A stretch of DNA of 43,117 bases from Caryophanales bacterium (GCA_012840465.1 DULJ01000094.1:1-43117); one strand, 5' to 3'. Shown: positions 8,456 through 16,674, counted from the stretch's first letter. The notes: generated by a model not told the origin, from the sequence alone. Numbers and translations are program-made.

Positions 8456-8707
8456 CTAAAATTCCACCTCATCAATAAAACGAACAACTTGTTTCGAACA
8501 TTTCAAACAAGAAAAAACATGGGGACATTCATGATCTTTTCCGTCGTTTAGATACCCGTCAAAAAGCTTCATCCCTTCAATGTCTAAGTAAGCACTATAA
8601 TCATCGAAATAATCCATTACTCTTCCTTCATTCGCCATTGCCTGCTGGCAATTAGGGCAAATATATTGTTGCTGCTCAATTTGATTACATAATGGACATA
8701 CAAACAT
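8456..8707 (-). CDS. Small zinc-ribbon protein
   Basis: An 83-aa protein with two zinc-binding clusters. The first is CxxC at 4-7 and CxxC at 17-20; the second has C61, H63, C67 and C70. Between them is an acidic linker (DYFDDYSAYLDIEG). No enzymatic domain is visible. AGGGGGA lies just upstream of the ATG. It precedes the CstR-like gene on the same strand with an 80-base gap containing that gene's own candidate promoter, so co-transcription is uncertain. I do not recognise a named family. Confidence 0.7.
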   Translation of the reverse strand: MFVCPLCNQIEQQQYICPNCQQAMANEGRVMDYFDDYSAYLDIEGMKLFDGYLNDGKDHECPHVFSCLKCSKQVVRFIDEVEF

Positions 8708-9026
8708 AGGTTATCCCCCTTTTTATGAAATCTCCTGCAAAATTCTATAGTAAAAGTATGTGTATGAAGGCAACAGTCTACAACAAGCAAATTGCTCCAA
8801 AAATTAGCTTTTAAATGCTTGAATAAAAGAGGGTCGATCACACAAAATACACTCAATAGTTTCAAAAGTGGTTTCAAGCAATATCAAAAAGAAGAACATT
8901 CGAAAATTTACCAATAATAAAAAAAATAAAAGTGGTTAACTTAAGAATACAACAAAGCAACAAACCAACAAGCAAAGCAAGCATAGCAAATTTTCCTTTA
9001 TATCATAGGGTTAGCCATCATGGCAG
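8708..9026. other. Gene-free stretch upstream of the SASP gene
   Basis: No coding region supported. Around 8948-8992 there is a low-complexity run of CAA/GCAA-like words (caacaaagcaacaaacc...). The rest is AT-rich and unremarkable apart from the SASP promoter that follows. Confidence 0.6.
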
Positions 9027-9057
9027 TGAATACACACTGTTGGTTCAACTCCAACTA
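9027..9057 (+). promoter_or_regulatory. Sigma-G-type promoter of the SASP gene
   Basis: TGAATA at 9027-9032, an 18-base spacer, and CCAACTA at 9051-9057. This resembles the forespore sigma-G consensus TGAATA-N17/18-CATACTA. It is about 45 bases upstream of the start codon of a gene class known to be sigma-G dependent. Confidence 0.6.
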
Positions 9058-9102
9058 GCCCTACCAATAACAACACAGAAAATTCTTAAGGAGTGAAGTA
9101 TT

Positions 9103-9315
9103 ATGCCAAACAGTGGCGGAAACAGTAACCAATTATTAGTGCCTGGAGTTGCACAAGCTTTAGACCAAATGAAAGTTGAAATCGCTCAAGAATTCGGTGT
9201 TAACCTAGGTGCAGACACTACTTCTCGTGCTAACGGATCAGTTGGAGGAGAAATTACAAAGCGTCTAGTTTCAATGGCTCAACAACAAATGGCTGGCACA
9301 CACGGCCAATTTTAA
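9103..9315 (+). CDS. sspB: Alpha/beta-type small acid-soluble spore protein
   Basis: A 70-aa alpha/beta-type SASP that coats and protects DNA in the dormant spore. Hallmarks are the N-terminal [14 protein letters not shown], the germination-protease cleavage region EIAQEFGV, the [24 protein letters not shown]-binding block, and a Gln-rich tail. Length equals the family's usual 60-75 aa. AAGGAG precedes the ATG, a sigma-G-like promoter lies upstream and a perfect hairpin terminator downstream, so it is monocistronic. Position near yheC/D and hemZ matches B. subtilis sspB, though paralogues are hard to tell apart. Confidence 0.93.
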   Translation: MPNSGGNSNQLLVPGVAQALDQMKVEIAQEFGVNLGADTTSRANGSVGGEITKRLVSMAQQQMAGTHGQF

Positions 9316-9344
9316 TTAAAAACAATTTAATATAAATGGCTGAG

Positions 9345-9372
9345 AGCCGCGAGGGCAGACCTCGCGGCTTAT
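9345..9372 (+). terminator. Perfect 10-bp hairpin terminator of the SASP gene
   Basis: AGCCGCGAGG and CCTCGCGGCT are perfect complements around a 5-base loop, followed by TATTCTGTTT, 30 bases after the SASP stop codon. Confidence 0.85.
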
Positions 9373-9441
9373 TCTGTTTGACCAACCATACATTGTTAAG
9401 TAAACTTGTAACAGTGTACATCAATAGAGTAGGTGATGAAT

Positions 9442-10938
9442 TTGAAAATACAAATTACAGGTGTTGAGCCGCAATTTGAGCGTAATCTTCAGCTTATTGC
9501 AGATTTATTTTATGAAGAATGTTCCTTGGCTGTTGCAACCATGGACAACCCAGATATCGTTGTAAATTATGTGATCAACCGTGATAAACGGATTAGTATT
9601 AAAGCGGATTTAATCGAGATATCAACTAACAATCATTACAGCGCCCATCATGAACAAAATAGCGAGTTTCTGCCTGGTACAAAGGAATGGGAGAAAGCAG
9701 CACGACATGCCATATCATACGCCTTTTTAATTTTATTGCAGGACCTGACCGGTATTATTCAAAAGTGGGGGACATTAACTGGAATTCGGCCAACCAAATT
9801 ACTACATAACAAATTAAATCAAGGGCTCCCAAAAAAGGAAGCCCATTCTTTTCTAAAGACAAATTATATGATCCAGCAGGAGAAGCTGGAGCTGATGCAA
9901 TCGATTGTTGCCAACCAATTACGGACGATCCCCGACTTATTTTCACTTCAAAACGAAGTCAGCCTCTATATTGGGATTCCATTTTGCCCAACAAAATGTG
10001 CCTATTGTACATTCCCGGCGTATGCGATAAATGGGAGACAAGGCTCCGTCCATTCATTTCTAGGCGGTTTGCATTATGAAATGTGGGAAATCGGCAAGTG
10101 GCTGAAGGAAAATGGCATCAATATCACGACCATTTATTTTGGCGGTGGTACCCCAACCAGCATTACAGCGAAAGAAATGGACATGCTTTATGAAGAAATG
10201 TATGAGTCTTTCCCGAATCTTGACAAAGTCCGTGAAGTGACAGTTGAAGCGGGGCGACCGGACACAATGACAGTTGATAAGATCAATGTCCTAAAGAAAT
10301 GGAATATAGATCGGATCAGTATTAATCCGCAATCCTATATTCAAGAAACGTTGGAAGCGATCGGACGGCATCATACGGTTGAAGAGACAATTGAAAAATT
10401 TAAATTAGCCCGTGACATGGGCATGAAAAATATAAATATGGATTTGATCATTGGTCTTCCAGGGGAAGGCTTAGCGGAATTTGAATATACATTAAATGAA
10501 ACAGCTAAGTTAATGCCGGAATCTTTAACAGTGCACACTTTATCCTTTAAAAGGGCTTCAGAAATGACTCGAAATAAAGGCAAATATAAGGTAGCAGACC
10601 GCAATGAAGTTCAAAGAATGATGAATATGGCGACTGATTGGACAAAAGCCCACGACTATCAACCCTATTACTTATATCGTCAAAAAAATATTCTAGGGAA
10701 CTTAGAAAATATCGGCTATTCGCTGCACGGTCAAGAAAGCTTATACAATATTTTAATAATGGAAGAGCAGCAAACAATAATTGGACTTGGCTGTGGTGCC
10801 GCGAGTAAATTAGTTGATCCGAAAACGAAGAAGATTACCAGATTTGCCAATCCCAAGGATCCTAAAACTTATAATGACAATTATGAGCATTATACAAATG
10901 AAAAGATAAAATTATTATCGGAATTGTTTGTGAAATGA
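9442..10938 (+). CDS. hemZ: HemZ, radical-SAM coproporphyrinogen III dehydrogenase-like protein
   Basis: A ~498-aa radical SAM protein related to oxygen-independent coproporphyrinogen III oxidase (HemN). A ~170-residue N-terminal extension precedes the CxxxCxxC iron-sulfur motif at Cys182, Cys186 and Cys189 (CPTKCAYC), then GGGTPT and the NMDLIIGLPGE motif. The extension and overall length (B. subtilis HemZ is about 501 aa) fit HemZ rather than HemN. In-frame GTG 9433 and ATG 9436 sit inside or against the AGGTG ribosome site. TTG at 9442 has six bases of spacing and gives MKIQITG, so I take it as the start. Expected role: anaerobic conversion of coproporphyrinogen III; physiological activity of HemZ is less certain. 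Confidence 0.9.
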   Translation: MKIQITGVEPQFERNLQLIADLFYEECSLAVATMDNPDIVVNYVINRDKRISIKADLIEISTNNHYSAHHEQNSEFLPGTKEWEKAARHAISYAFLILLQDLTGIIQKWGTLTGIRPTKLLHNKLNQGLPKKEAHSFLKTNYMIQQEKLELMQSIVANQLRTIPDLFSLQNEVSLYIGIPFCPTKCAYCTFPAYAINGRQGSVHSFLGGLHYEMWEIGKWLKENGINITTIYFGGGTPTSITAKEMDMLYEEMYESFPNLDKVREVTVEAGRPDTMTVDKINVLKKWNIDRISINPQSYIQETLEAIGRHHTVEETIEKFKLARDMGMKNINMDLIIGLPGEGLAEFEYTLNETAKLMPESLTVHTLSFKRASEMTRNKGKYKVADRNEVQRMMNMATDWTKAHDYQPYYLYRQKNILGNLENIGYSLHGQESLYNILIMEEQQTIIGLGCGAASKLVDPKTKKITRFANPKDPKTYNDNYEHYTNEKIKLLSELFVK

Positions 10939-10989
10939 AGTATAATAAATATTGGGAAAAGTTCAAATATTAATTAAGGAGTGTTCTTG

Positions 10990-11763
10990 ATGTCCCAATT
11001 TGTGGTATTAAGTGTTGAAGGGAGCATAGCTACTTTACTATTAAACCGTCCCGAATGTATGAATGCGTTAAATGTTGACATGCTTAATGAACTTCTTGAA
11101 AAATTAAAGGAGGTTGCAATTAGTGATGCTAGTATTCTTATCATCTCCGGGAACGGTAACGCTTTTTCAGCAGGAGGGGAGATGAAGGCATTGCTTAAAG
11201 ATACGGATGAAGAAACCTTTGAAAAGGTTATGGACACCATTAATGAAGTGATCATGACTCTCTATGCTTTACCTAAATTAGTCATTAGTGCGATTAACGG
11301 TCCGGCTGCCGGACTTGGATTTAGTTTTGCTTTAGCTGGGGATTATGTAATTGCTGAAAAAGATGCAAAGATTGCAATGAACTTTATTAATATCGGGTTA
11401 ATTCCGGACGGCGGCGGACATTTCTTTCTGAAACAACGGCTTGGTGATCATAAAGCGATGCAGGTCATTTGGGAAGGGAAAGTTTATGGCCCTTATAGAG
11501 CATTTGAAATGGGGTTAATTGATGAAGTCTGCGAAATTTTAGTGTTGGATGCTGCCTATAGAAAAGCAAATGAATGGCTTCAAAAACCGATTGAAGCGAT
11601 GATTAAATCAAAAAAAATTATCTCGGATAGCAGTCGTCATTATTTATTAGAAATATTAAGGATGGAAAAAATCGGACAAATAAGGATGCGTGAAACGGTC
11701 GATCATCAGGAAGGAATCAACGCTTTTCTTGAGAAAAGAATACCGGTTTTCACAGGAAGATAA
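10990..11763 (+). CDS. yhaR: Enoyl-CoA hydratase/isomerase-family protein, YhaR-like
   Basis: A 257-aa crotonase-fold protein. It shows GNGNAFSAGGEMK (oxyanion region), NGPAAGLGFSFALAGDYVIA and IGLIPDGGGHFFL. The two glutamates of classical enoyl-CoA hydratase align with Ser (GFSF) and Phe (MNFINIG). The Asp of PDGG is present, as in PaaG-type enoyl-CoA isomerases, and the C-terminal EGINAFLEKR...FTGR resembles that group. I infer an isomerase-like rather than a hydratase reaction. AAGGAG at 10976-10981 fixes the ATG at 10990. It follows hemZ as in B. subtilis yhaR. Confidence 0.85.
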   Translation: MSQFVVLSVEGSIATLLLNRPECMNALNVDMLNELLEKLKEVAISDASILIISGNGNAFSAGGEMKALLKDTDEETFEKVMDTINEVIMTLYALPKLVISAINGPAAGLGFSFALAGDYVIAEKDAKIAMNFINIGLIPDGGGHFFLKQRLGDHKAMQVIWEGKVYGPYRAFEMGLIDEVCEILVLDAAYRKANEWLQKPIEAMIKSKKIISDSSRHYLLEILRMEKIGQIRMRETVDHQEGINAFLEKRIPVFTGR

Positions 11764-11764
11764 G

Positions 11765-11791
11765 GGACGGGGCCATTTGCCCGTCCCTTTA
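11765..11791 (+). terminator. Terminator of yhaR
   Basis: GGGACGGG/CCCGTCCC stem with an 8-base loop followed by TTTATT, starting just after the yhaR stop codon. A dispersed repeat begins immediately after it. Confidence 0.88.
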
Positions 11792-11792
11792 T

Positions 11793-11855
11793 TGTCCAGC
11801 TCCAGCGCCCAGCGACTCGTAACCTTCGCTATACGGGCGGCGCTTCCGCTTTTCG
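11793..11855 (+). repeat. Dispersed repeat family A, copy 1
   Basis: About 63 bases beginning TGTCCAGCTCCAGCGCCCAG and ending GCGCTTCCGCTTTTC. Internal arms AGCGCC and GGCGCT can form a hairpin. Related copies in the same orientation lie at 19061-19110, 33798-33829 and 35369-35428. This copy follows directly on the yhaR terminator. Confidence 0.8.
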
Positions 11856-11856
11856 T

Positions 11857-11997
11857 TTAATCTTTCTTAAATTGCTGGTTTGTATTTGATTGAAACGCAT
11901 GCTCTATAAGCTCTTTTTGCTGGCCAGGATTCATTTTTCCTCTCACGCTGGCAGCGGCGACCCCATTTTTACTTGGATTTGCTTTGAACTTTGCCAT
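11857..11997 (-). CDS. Unlisted 46-aa basic protein of unknown function
   Basis: A short gene with an ideal ribosome binding site: GGAGGTGAT (12002-12010 in reverse) five bases before ATG at 11997. It encodes 46 residues starting MAKFKANPSKNGVAAAS and ending TNQQFKKD, rich in Lys, Asn, Gln and Ala, with no membrane segment. It lies 45 bases downstream of the YhaM-like gene on the same strand and could be co-transcribed. Composition recalls minor small acid-soluble spore proteins, but I do not recognise it as any named one. The strong ribosome site is the main evidence. Confidence 0.65.
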   Translation of the reverse strand: MAKFKANPSKNGVAAASVRGKMNPGQQKELIEHAFQSNTNQQFKKD

Positions 11998-12042
11998 ACA
12001 GATCACCTCCATCTAGTTTACTTTTTCCTAAAATCCTTAATT

Positions 12043-13281
12043 TTATTTTATCTCTTCAGTGTTTTCATATCTGCTGTCTAAAAAGTCAACCAAATGAATT
12101 AAATAACCATCGATCGTTTGTGGATTGCGCACACATGCACCCCATTCAGGCAACCCATGATGGCAAAGGATGCAATGATGCATTTGATGGATTTCTTCTA
12201 ATGAGATTGTAATATTTTCTGTTTCGATGATTTTCGAAAGCAATAAGACCCCATACGGAATATGCCCGACCATGACCCCTAGTTCATCCATCGTAATCCC
12301 GGTCGCTTTTCTTTTTTCTAATGACGAATGATCTGCTGTAGGAAAAAGAAATTTAAAATCCTCATAGGTTTTACCTGCATGGTGATATTCGAGCAGTTTC
12401 CCAATATCGTGAAATAAAATACTGACCATTAATAAATCATAATTCGGATCCTGGCCTTTATGTTTGGCCATTCCATAAAACATTGTATAAAGATGGTCAA
12501 GGGTATCCTTCCAAACGAACGAGCGGGAATTAGCACCTGGATTATCTGATTGCAAATCAGCCCAAAGCTCCTCTTTAAGTGCTTTTTCAATGCGCTGAAT
12601 AAGCTTGAAGACAGCTTGAAAATGGTTATCCTCAAATTTAACAATATAACGGGCAAACCGCATAAGTCCAACTGTATGCTTTAATAAGCCGCCTAAATAA
12701 TTATGATGATGTCCTTTCGCAGCTGGTCTTATTCTAAATTGATCCCAAAAGCGATCCATAGCAGCCACTGCAATTTCTTTAAAAGGAGACTTAAGCTCAT
12801 TGATATAGCTGAACAGCTCAATTGTAAGTGCTTCGATATTTTGGTGTGTGCAGGCAATAAGAGAAAATGGGTCGATATTTTCTGTACAAGGCTGCATCCG
12901 GTGGATCGTAATTGATTTATGCCCCCTGTAATCTTCAACTTTCCCGCTTACTTGAAAAACGGTATGTTCATTTAATAATGGGGTATATCGATCAAGTGCC
13001 CCGTCATTGTCCCACATCTTTGCATTAATGGCTCCAATGTTATTACTGAATTTTAGCTTTAAGTATTGCTTATCTGTTTTTGTTTTTTCAACTGTAAATT
13101 CAGTTAACAAAAGCTGGACAGTAACGTCATTCCCCTTTATCTCATTATCAATATTAAATTCATTTCTTCCCTCAACCCACACAGGAGGTGGGTACTTGCT
13201 TAAGATAACACTTTCTTCACCTTCAGTTACATTCATTTTAACTGGAATAAAATCATAAAAGTAAGAACTAGCCGTTTCCAT
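12043..13281 (-). CDS. YhaM-like 3'-5' exoribonuclease (OB fold + HD domain), long variant
   Basis: A 412-aa protein with an OB-fold nucleic-acid-binding region near residues 50-130 (YLKLKFSNNIGAINAKMWDND; VSGKVEDYRGHKSITIHRMQP) and a C-terminal HD metal-dependent domain. The latter has GHHHNYLGGLLKHTVGLM, the LFHDIGKLLEYH motif, MVGHIPYGV and HCILCHHGLPEWGA. This is the architecture of YhaM, a 3'-5' exoribonuclease acting on RNA and single-stranded DNA. B. subtilis YhaM is about 314 aa; this one carries a long N-terminal stretch and a ~65-residue insertion before the HD motif. GGGGGAAG precedes the ATG. It may be a divergent orthologue or a paralogue. Confidence 0.75.
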   Translation of the reverse strand: METASSYFYDFIPVKMNVTEGEESVILSKYPPPVWVEGRNEFNIDNEIKGNDVTVQLLLTEFTVEKTKTDKQYLKLKFSNNIGAINAKMWDNDGALDRYTPLLNEHTVFQVSGKVEDYRGHKSITIHRMQPCTENIDPFSLIACTHQNIEALTIELFSYINELKSPFKEIAVAAMDRFWDQFRIRPAAKGHHHNYLGGLLKHTVGLMRFARYIVKFEDNHFQAVFKLIQRIEKALKEELWADLQSDNPGANSRSFVWKDTLDHLYTMFYGMAKHKGQDPNYDLLMVSILFHDIGKLLEYHHAGKTYEDFKFLFPTADHSSLEKRKATGITMDELGVMVGHIPYGVLLLSKIIETENITISLEEIHQMHHCILCHHGLPEWGACVRNPQTIDGYLIHLVDFLDSRYENTEEIK

Positions 13282-13384
13282 TTACTTCCCCCACGATCAT
13301 CAATAGTTATACGTAAGATTTTAGCATATTTTTCTTCCTGCCACATATTTTTAAATAAAGCTTGTCTAAAAGGAGTGGAATCAT

Positions 13385-13570
13385 ATGTTTACATTGCCAT
13401 GGTGGATTTATCTAGTATTAGCAGGCATTGTTTTTTGCGCGTATATGATGATTAAAACAGCTAAGGAAGATCAAGAAGTGGATATGGAGTATATCGAAAA
13501 AGAAGGCGAAATTTATATACAAAGAATGGAAGAGGAAAGAGCACGTAGAAAAGAACAGATACAAAATTAA
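13385..13570 (+). CDS. yhaL: YhaL, small single-pass sporulation-associated membrane protein
   Basis: A 61-aa protein with one N-terminal membrane segment (residues ~4-23, LPWWIYLVLAGIVFCAYMMI) and a charged, probably helical cytoplasmic tail (EYIEKEGEIYIQRMEEERARR). Sequence and position between yhaM and prsA match YhaL, which is annotated as a sporulation protein without defined mechanism. AAGGAGTGG lies about six bases before the ATG. Confidence 0.85.
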   Translation: MFTLPWWIYLVLAGIVFCAYMMIKTAKEDQEVDMEYIEKEGEIYIQRMEEERARRKEQIQN

Positions 13571-13595
13571 AAGGCTGCCTCGCAGCAGCCTTTTT
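13569..13595. terminator. Bidirectional terminator between yhaL and prsA
   Basis: AAAGGCTGC/GCAGCCTTTTT stem with A-rich left and T-rich right flanks, in the convergent gap between yhaL (plus) and prsA (minus). Confidence 0.85.
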
Positions 13596-13602
13596 ACTTA
13601 CT

Positions 13603-14517
13603 TTATTTAGTCTTAGCTTTTTCAGCTTTATCGTCCGATGGTGCTTCTTCATTTATAAAATCAAATATTCCTTTTAAATCTTTGTCCTTCACATCAACTT
13701 TTGCATCTTGCAGGTCTTTTTTAATTTTTTCTTGAACAGCTGTTGGATCTTCTTGAGCTTTTTCTTGGATAAGCTGTTTACGTATTTCGTCCTTCATTTC
13801 GTCAAATGGCTTTACTTCTTTTTTGTCTGTGAGCTTAATAATATGATATCCAAAGGTGGATTTTACAAGATCGCTTATTTCCCCGACTTTAAGGGCGTAG
13901 GCGGCATCCTCGAAAGGCTTGGTCATGGCACCTTCACCAAAATAGCCTAAATCCCCGCCATTTGCAGCTGAGCCTGGATCTTCGGAATATTCCTCTGCTA
14001 GTTTTGCAAAGTCTTCCCCAGCGTTGACCTTCTGTAATACGTCTTTAGCTGTTTTCTCATCTTTAATTAAAATATGGCTAGCTTTTAATTCAGGCTTCAT
14101 TTCATCATATTTCTGCTTTAATTCACTTTCAGGGATTTCAATATAGGCTGAAAAAGCCTTGTCCTGAATTAGTTGGAGACGAAGTGTATCCTTAAAGGCT
14201 TTCTCGTCTTGAATGCCATTGGATGCTAAGAACATTTGAAACTGATCACCATATTGCTCCTTTAGTTTGACAAGCTCAGCATCAACTTCTTTGTCCGTAA
14301 CTGGGTATTTTTCTTCAAGAACCTTTGTTAACACCATTCCGTATAACACCATTTCTCCATATTGGTCTTTAAGCTTTTGAAATAATTCATCTTCTGTAAT
14401 GTTTCCGGCAGCTGTTTCTGCAACTATGTTAGACTTATTATCGTTATTACCACTACACCCTGCTAGTCCCACTAAAACTACTGCAGCTGTCATTGAAAGA
14501 ATCCATTTTCTCATCAT
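13603..14517 (-). CDS. prsA: PrsA, extracytoplasmic peptidyl-prolyl isomerase lipoprotein
   Basis: A 304-aa foldase anchored on the outer face of the membrane that helps exported proteins fold. A lipoprotein signal peptide ends in lipobox L-A-G-C (Cys about residue 21). A SurA-like N-terminal helical region follows, then a parvulin-type PPIase domain from about KASHILIKDEKTA to FGYHIIKLTDKKE, containing GGDLGYFGEG and MTKPFEDAAYAL. The C-terminus is highly charged. Length fits the family (B. subtilis about 292 aa). Two adjacent ATGs make the exact start uncertain by one codon. In B. subtilis prsA is repressed by Hpr/ScoC, encoded about 1.5 kb away here. Confidence 0.95.
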   Translation of the reverse strand: MMRKWILSMTAAVVLVGLAGCSGNNDNKSNIVAETAAGNITEDELFQKLKDQYGEMVLYGMVLTKVLEEKYPVTDKEVDAELVKLKEQYGDQFQMFLASNGIQDEKAFKDTLRLQLIQDKAFSAYIEIPESELKQKYDEMKPELKASHILIKDEKTAKDVLQKVNAGEDFAKLAEEYSEDPGSAANGGDLGYFGEGAMTKPFEDAAYALKVGEISDLVKSTFGYHIIKLTDKKEVKPFDEMKDEIRKQLIQEKAQEDPTAVQEKIKKDLQDAKVDVKDKDLKGIFDFINEEAPSDDKAEKAKTK

Positions 14518-14587
14518 GCCACTCCTATAAATTCAAAATTAAACACAAGAAATACTATACCATATTATTCTCGCAGATTAAACAAAT

Positions 14588-14614
14588 AAGGGCTTCCGCA
14601 TGGCACGGAAGCCC
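14588..14614 (-). terminator. Hairpin downstream of the 60-aa membrane protein gene
   Basis: GGGCTTCCG/CGGAAGCCC stem flanked by A/T-rich ends, just past the minus-strand stop codon at 14619. Confidence 0.8.
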
Positions 14615-14618
14615 TTAC

Positions 14619-14801
14619 TTAGACGGCATATAGAATTTCAATATATGTTGAAATGAGTAAAATAGTTATAAGTACATTAATTGTTCGATAAAGCTGGGGT
14701 TGGCGATCCTCGGGAATCTCTTTTTGAATACACATTAGGTTGGTCATGGAATTAATAGTATATAGAAAGAAAACCGCGAATACAGTAAATAGGTACACCA
14801 T
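14619..14801 (-). CDS. Small two-helix membrane protein of unknown function
   Basis: A 60-aa protein with two hydrophobic segments (about residues 2-18, VYLFTVFAVFFLYTINS, and 41-58, TINVLITILLISTYIEIL) joined by a charged loop (IQKEIPEDRQPQLYR). AAGGAGGAA lies upstream of the ATG on the minus strand with somewhat long spacing, and a terminator follows, so it looks like a real monocistronic gene. I do not recognise a named family. Confidence 0.65.
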   Translation of the reverse strand: MVYLFTVFAVFFLYTINSMTNLMCIQKEIPEDRQPQLYRTINVLITILLISTYIEILYAV

Positions 14802-14902
14802 TTTCTCTGAGATTCCTCCTTTGCAAAAAAATATGAAAGTTTAAAAGAATTACATTTTCTTTGGGGATAATAATAACAATACCAAAAAACGAAAAAAAAA
14901 GA

Positions 14903-14937
14903 TAGGCTGTCCTCATTTTTTACCAGACAGCCTTTTT
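14903..14937 (-). terminator. Terminator of the DUF3267-like gene
   Basis: AGGCTGTC/GACAGCCT stem with a 14-base loop; flanking A- and T-runs on both sides. It sits immediately past the stop codon at 14940. Confidence 0.82.
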
Positions 14938-14939
14938 TC

Positions 14940-15488
14940 TTAGTTGTTTTTGGGGTGAATTAATATATCAAATGAATACTTTGTATGTTCGACAATACTT
15001 TTTTTAGGAGCTTTAATAAGAATCATCAAATAAATAATATCTGTTACAGATAAACCGATATTAATAGCTGCTCCAATCGATAAATAATGCATGTATTGTG
15101 GATATCTAATACTATAAAATAGTAATGGACATGTAATCAATAAAGTTGGAGCAAGGAAGGATCCAATCTTTAAATTTTTTGAAAGAGAATGATTATATTC
15201 AATTTTAAGGATTGGAAAAATCACGGATTTAAATGAAATTTTTATCTTTATCCTTTGGCCCATGATCCATGCAGGAAGTGCATGGCAAATTAAATGCATA
15301 GGAAGGATTAAAAATAAACAAATTATAAATAAATATAAGTAATCGTCGTTAAGATCGATGCTATCATATATAATACTTAATGGAACATAAATCATAATAA
15401 AGGCAGCAAGCATAACAAGTAAGGAAACAACCATCAGGCGCTGATTTCCATGATCATGAGATAGATCAATTGTTTTCCAACAATTCAT
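14940..15488 (-). CDS. yhaJ: DUF3267-like multipass membrane protein, YhaJ-like
   Basis: A 182-aa protein with about four hydrophobic segments (MVVSLLVMLAAFIMIYVPL; YLFIICLFLILPMHLI; FLAPTLLITCPLLFYSI; INIGLSVTDIIYLMILI). The second segment carries H-x3-H (MHLICH), the short metal-binding-like motif of DUF3267 proteins, which are suspected but unproven membrane metallopeptidases. Adjacent position to yhaI and hpr agrees with B. subtilis yhaJ. AGAGGTG precedes the ATG. Function unknown. Confidence 0.65.
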   Translation of the reverse strand: MNCWKTIDLSHDHGNQRLMVVSLLVMLAAFIMIYVPLSIIYDSIDLNDDYLYLFIICLFLILPMHLICHALPAWIMGQRIKIKISFKSVIFPILKIEYNHSLSKNLKIGSFLAPTLLITCPLLFYSIRYPQYMHYLSIGAAINIGLSVTDIIYLMILIKAPKKSIVEHTKYSFDILIHPKNN

Positions 15489-15633
15489 TGAATAACACCT
15501 CTGCGAAGGATTTAACCACTCTGGCGGATTGTTAGTCCCGAAGATTATTCAATTACTGTATTATGATTTGAACTAAAAATCAATAGTTACATTAAAAATA
15601 AATTTATTTACAAATGGAGGGTAGAGTGGCGAA

Positions 15634-15978
15634 ATGGGAGAAGTTGAGAAAAGGCTTAAAAAAATAGAATATCATCAACAACTATTACTTGAAATGATCC
15701 AAACTCAAAACTTCCCTGCCTATCGGTTGATCGTAAAAAGTGACTTGTCGGAGGAAGAAGTAGAAGAAGTATTTCGACTATGCGAAGAGCTTTCTCTTCA
15801 ATATGAACAACAAAAAGAGGAGGGATTTGTTTATTTCATCCCGCTCCTCACACAATTCATTGATTTATTAAATCAGAAGCTAGATCCGGAAGAAACCATT
15901 CATGCTTTCCTTGGCCAGAACATTTACGTTCCTCTAATGGAAATTTTAAAAAAAAGTTTAATTATTGTTAAAAAGTAA
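15634..15978 (+). CDS. yhaI: YhaI, DUF1878-family protein
   Basis: A 114-aa soluble, acidic, helical protein (GEVEKRLKKIEYHQQLLLEMI; LSEEEVEEVFRLCEEL; DPEETIHAFLGQ). It matches the DUF1878/YhaI family in length and composition. The role is unknown. GGAGGG lies 13-18 bases before the ATG. It is convergent with hpr, ending two bases from the hpr stop codon, with no terminator between them. Confidence 0.85.
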   Translation: MGEVEKRLKKIEYHQQLLLEMIQTQNFPAYRLIVKSDLSEEEVEEVFRLCEELSLQYEQQKEEGFVYFIPLLTQFIDLLNQKLDPEETIHAFLGQNIYVPLMEILKKSLIIVKK

Positions 15979-15979
15979 A

Positions 15980-16585
15980 TTAAGAGCTAATCGGTTCTTT
16001 AGTGTTTTCTTGGTGTTGATCTGCTTGATCCTTTTTAATTAATCGATTATTCTCTTCAACAAATTCTCTATTTAGATTTTTAAACGATGTTTCAAAGATT
16101 TGCATAAAATCATCACCATAAATATTGCGGATGATACACATGAATTCCACCATTTCAGGGAATTTTCCGTAGAGTTCTCGAAGAGGTAGGGCACCCCTAA
16201 AAGCTTCATACGATCTAGGGTCATAAGTTTTCATTGTATCTAATAGAATCTTTTCCCCAGCTTCTGTCAGCTCAACATACGTGTTTCTCTTATCATCCTC
16301 TTTTTTGGAAAATTTCAACATACCTCTTTCTTCTAACTTTTTCGAAAAGTTAAAAGCTGTTGAAACGTGCATAACACCGAACTTGGCAATTTCTGAAATG
16401 GATGCCCCATTTAAATGATAAGCGATCCAAAGGATATGGTGCTCGTTGATGTTTAAGTCATATGGTTTAATCCATTGCTGCCAATCCTTCTCAATGGATT
16501 TCCATAGCGCTTTACTGAGGTGGGCAATTTTTTGACTGAATAACATAGCTTCCATCATTGAATATTGATTGTTCTCGAGATTCAA
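15980..16585 (-). CDS. hpr: Hpr/ScoC, MarR-family transition-state regulator
   Basis: A 201-aa MarR-family DNA-binding protein that represses extracellular protease and other stationary-phase genes in B. subtilis. The winged-helix region includes [20 protein letters not shown] and [18 protein letters not shown], followed by [17 protein letters not shown]. The first ~20 residues align in length with B. subtilis Hpr, supporting TTG at 16585 as the start, with GGTGAG just upstream. The Glu/Lys/Gln-rich tail is typical. Its neighbours yhaH, yhaI and prsA are the classical ones. Confidence 0.93.
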   Translation of the reverse strand: MNLENNQYSMMEAMLFSQKIAHLSKALWKSIEKDWQQWIKPYDLNINEHHILWIAYHLNGASISEIAKFGVMHVSTAFNFSKKLEERGMLKFSKKEDDKRNTYVELTEAGEKILLDTMKTYDPRSYEAFRGALPLRELYGKFPEMVEFMCIIRNIYGDDFMQIFETSFKNLNREFVEENNRLIKKDQADQHQENTKEPISS

Positions 16586-16674
16586 TTTCTCACCAACTTT
16601 CCTTAAATGATTATTCTAGAAATCTAAAATTATTATTCTTCTATTATGACAATAATTTTAAAAAAGATAAAGAG

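Noticed and set aside
8617-8877. 86-aa minus-strand frame upstream of the zinc-ribbon gene
   Set aside because: Overlaps the start of the better-supported zinc-ribbon gene and has no ribosome binding site; odd composition.
8948-8992. CAA/GCAA low-complexity run resembling a repeat array
   Set aside because: Words are irregular in length and spacing; not a CRISPR or true tandem repeat.
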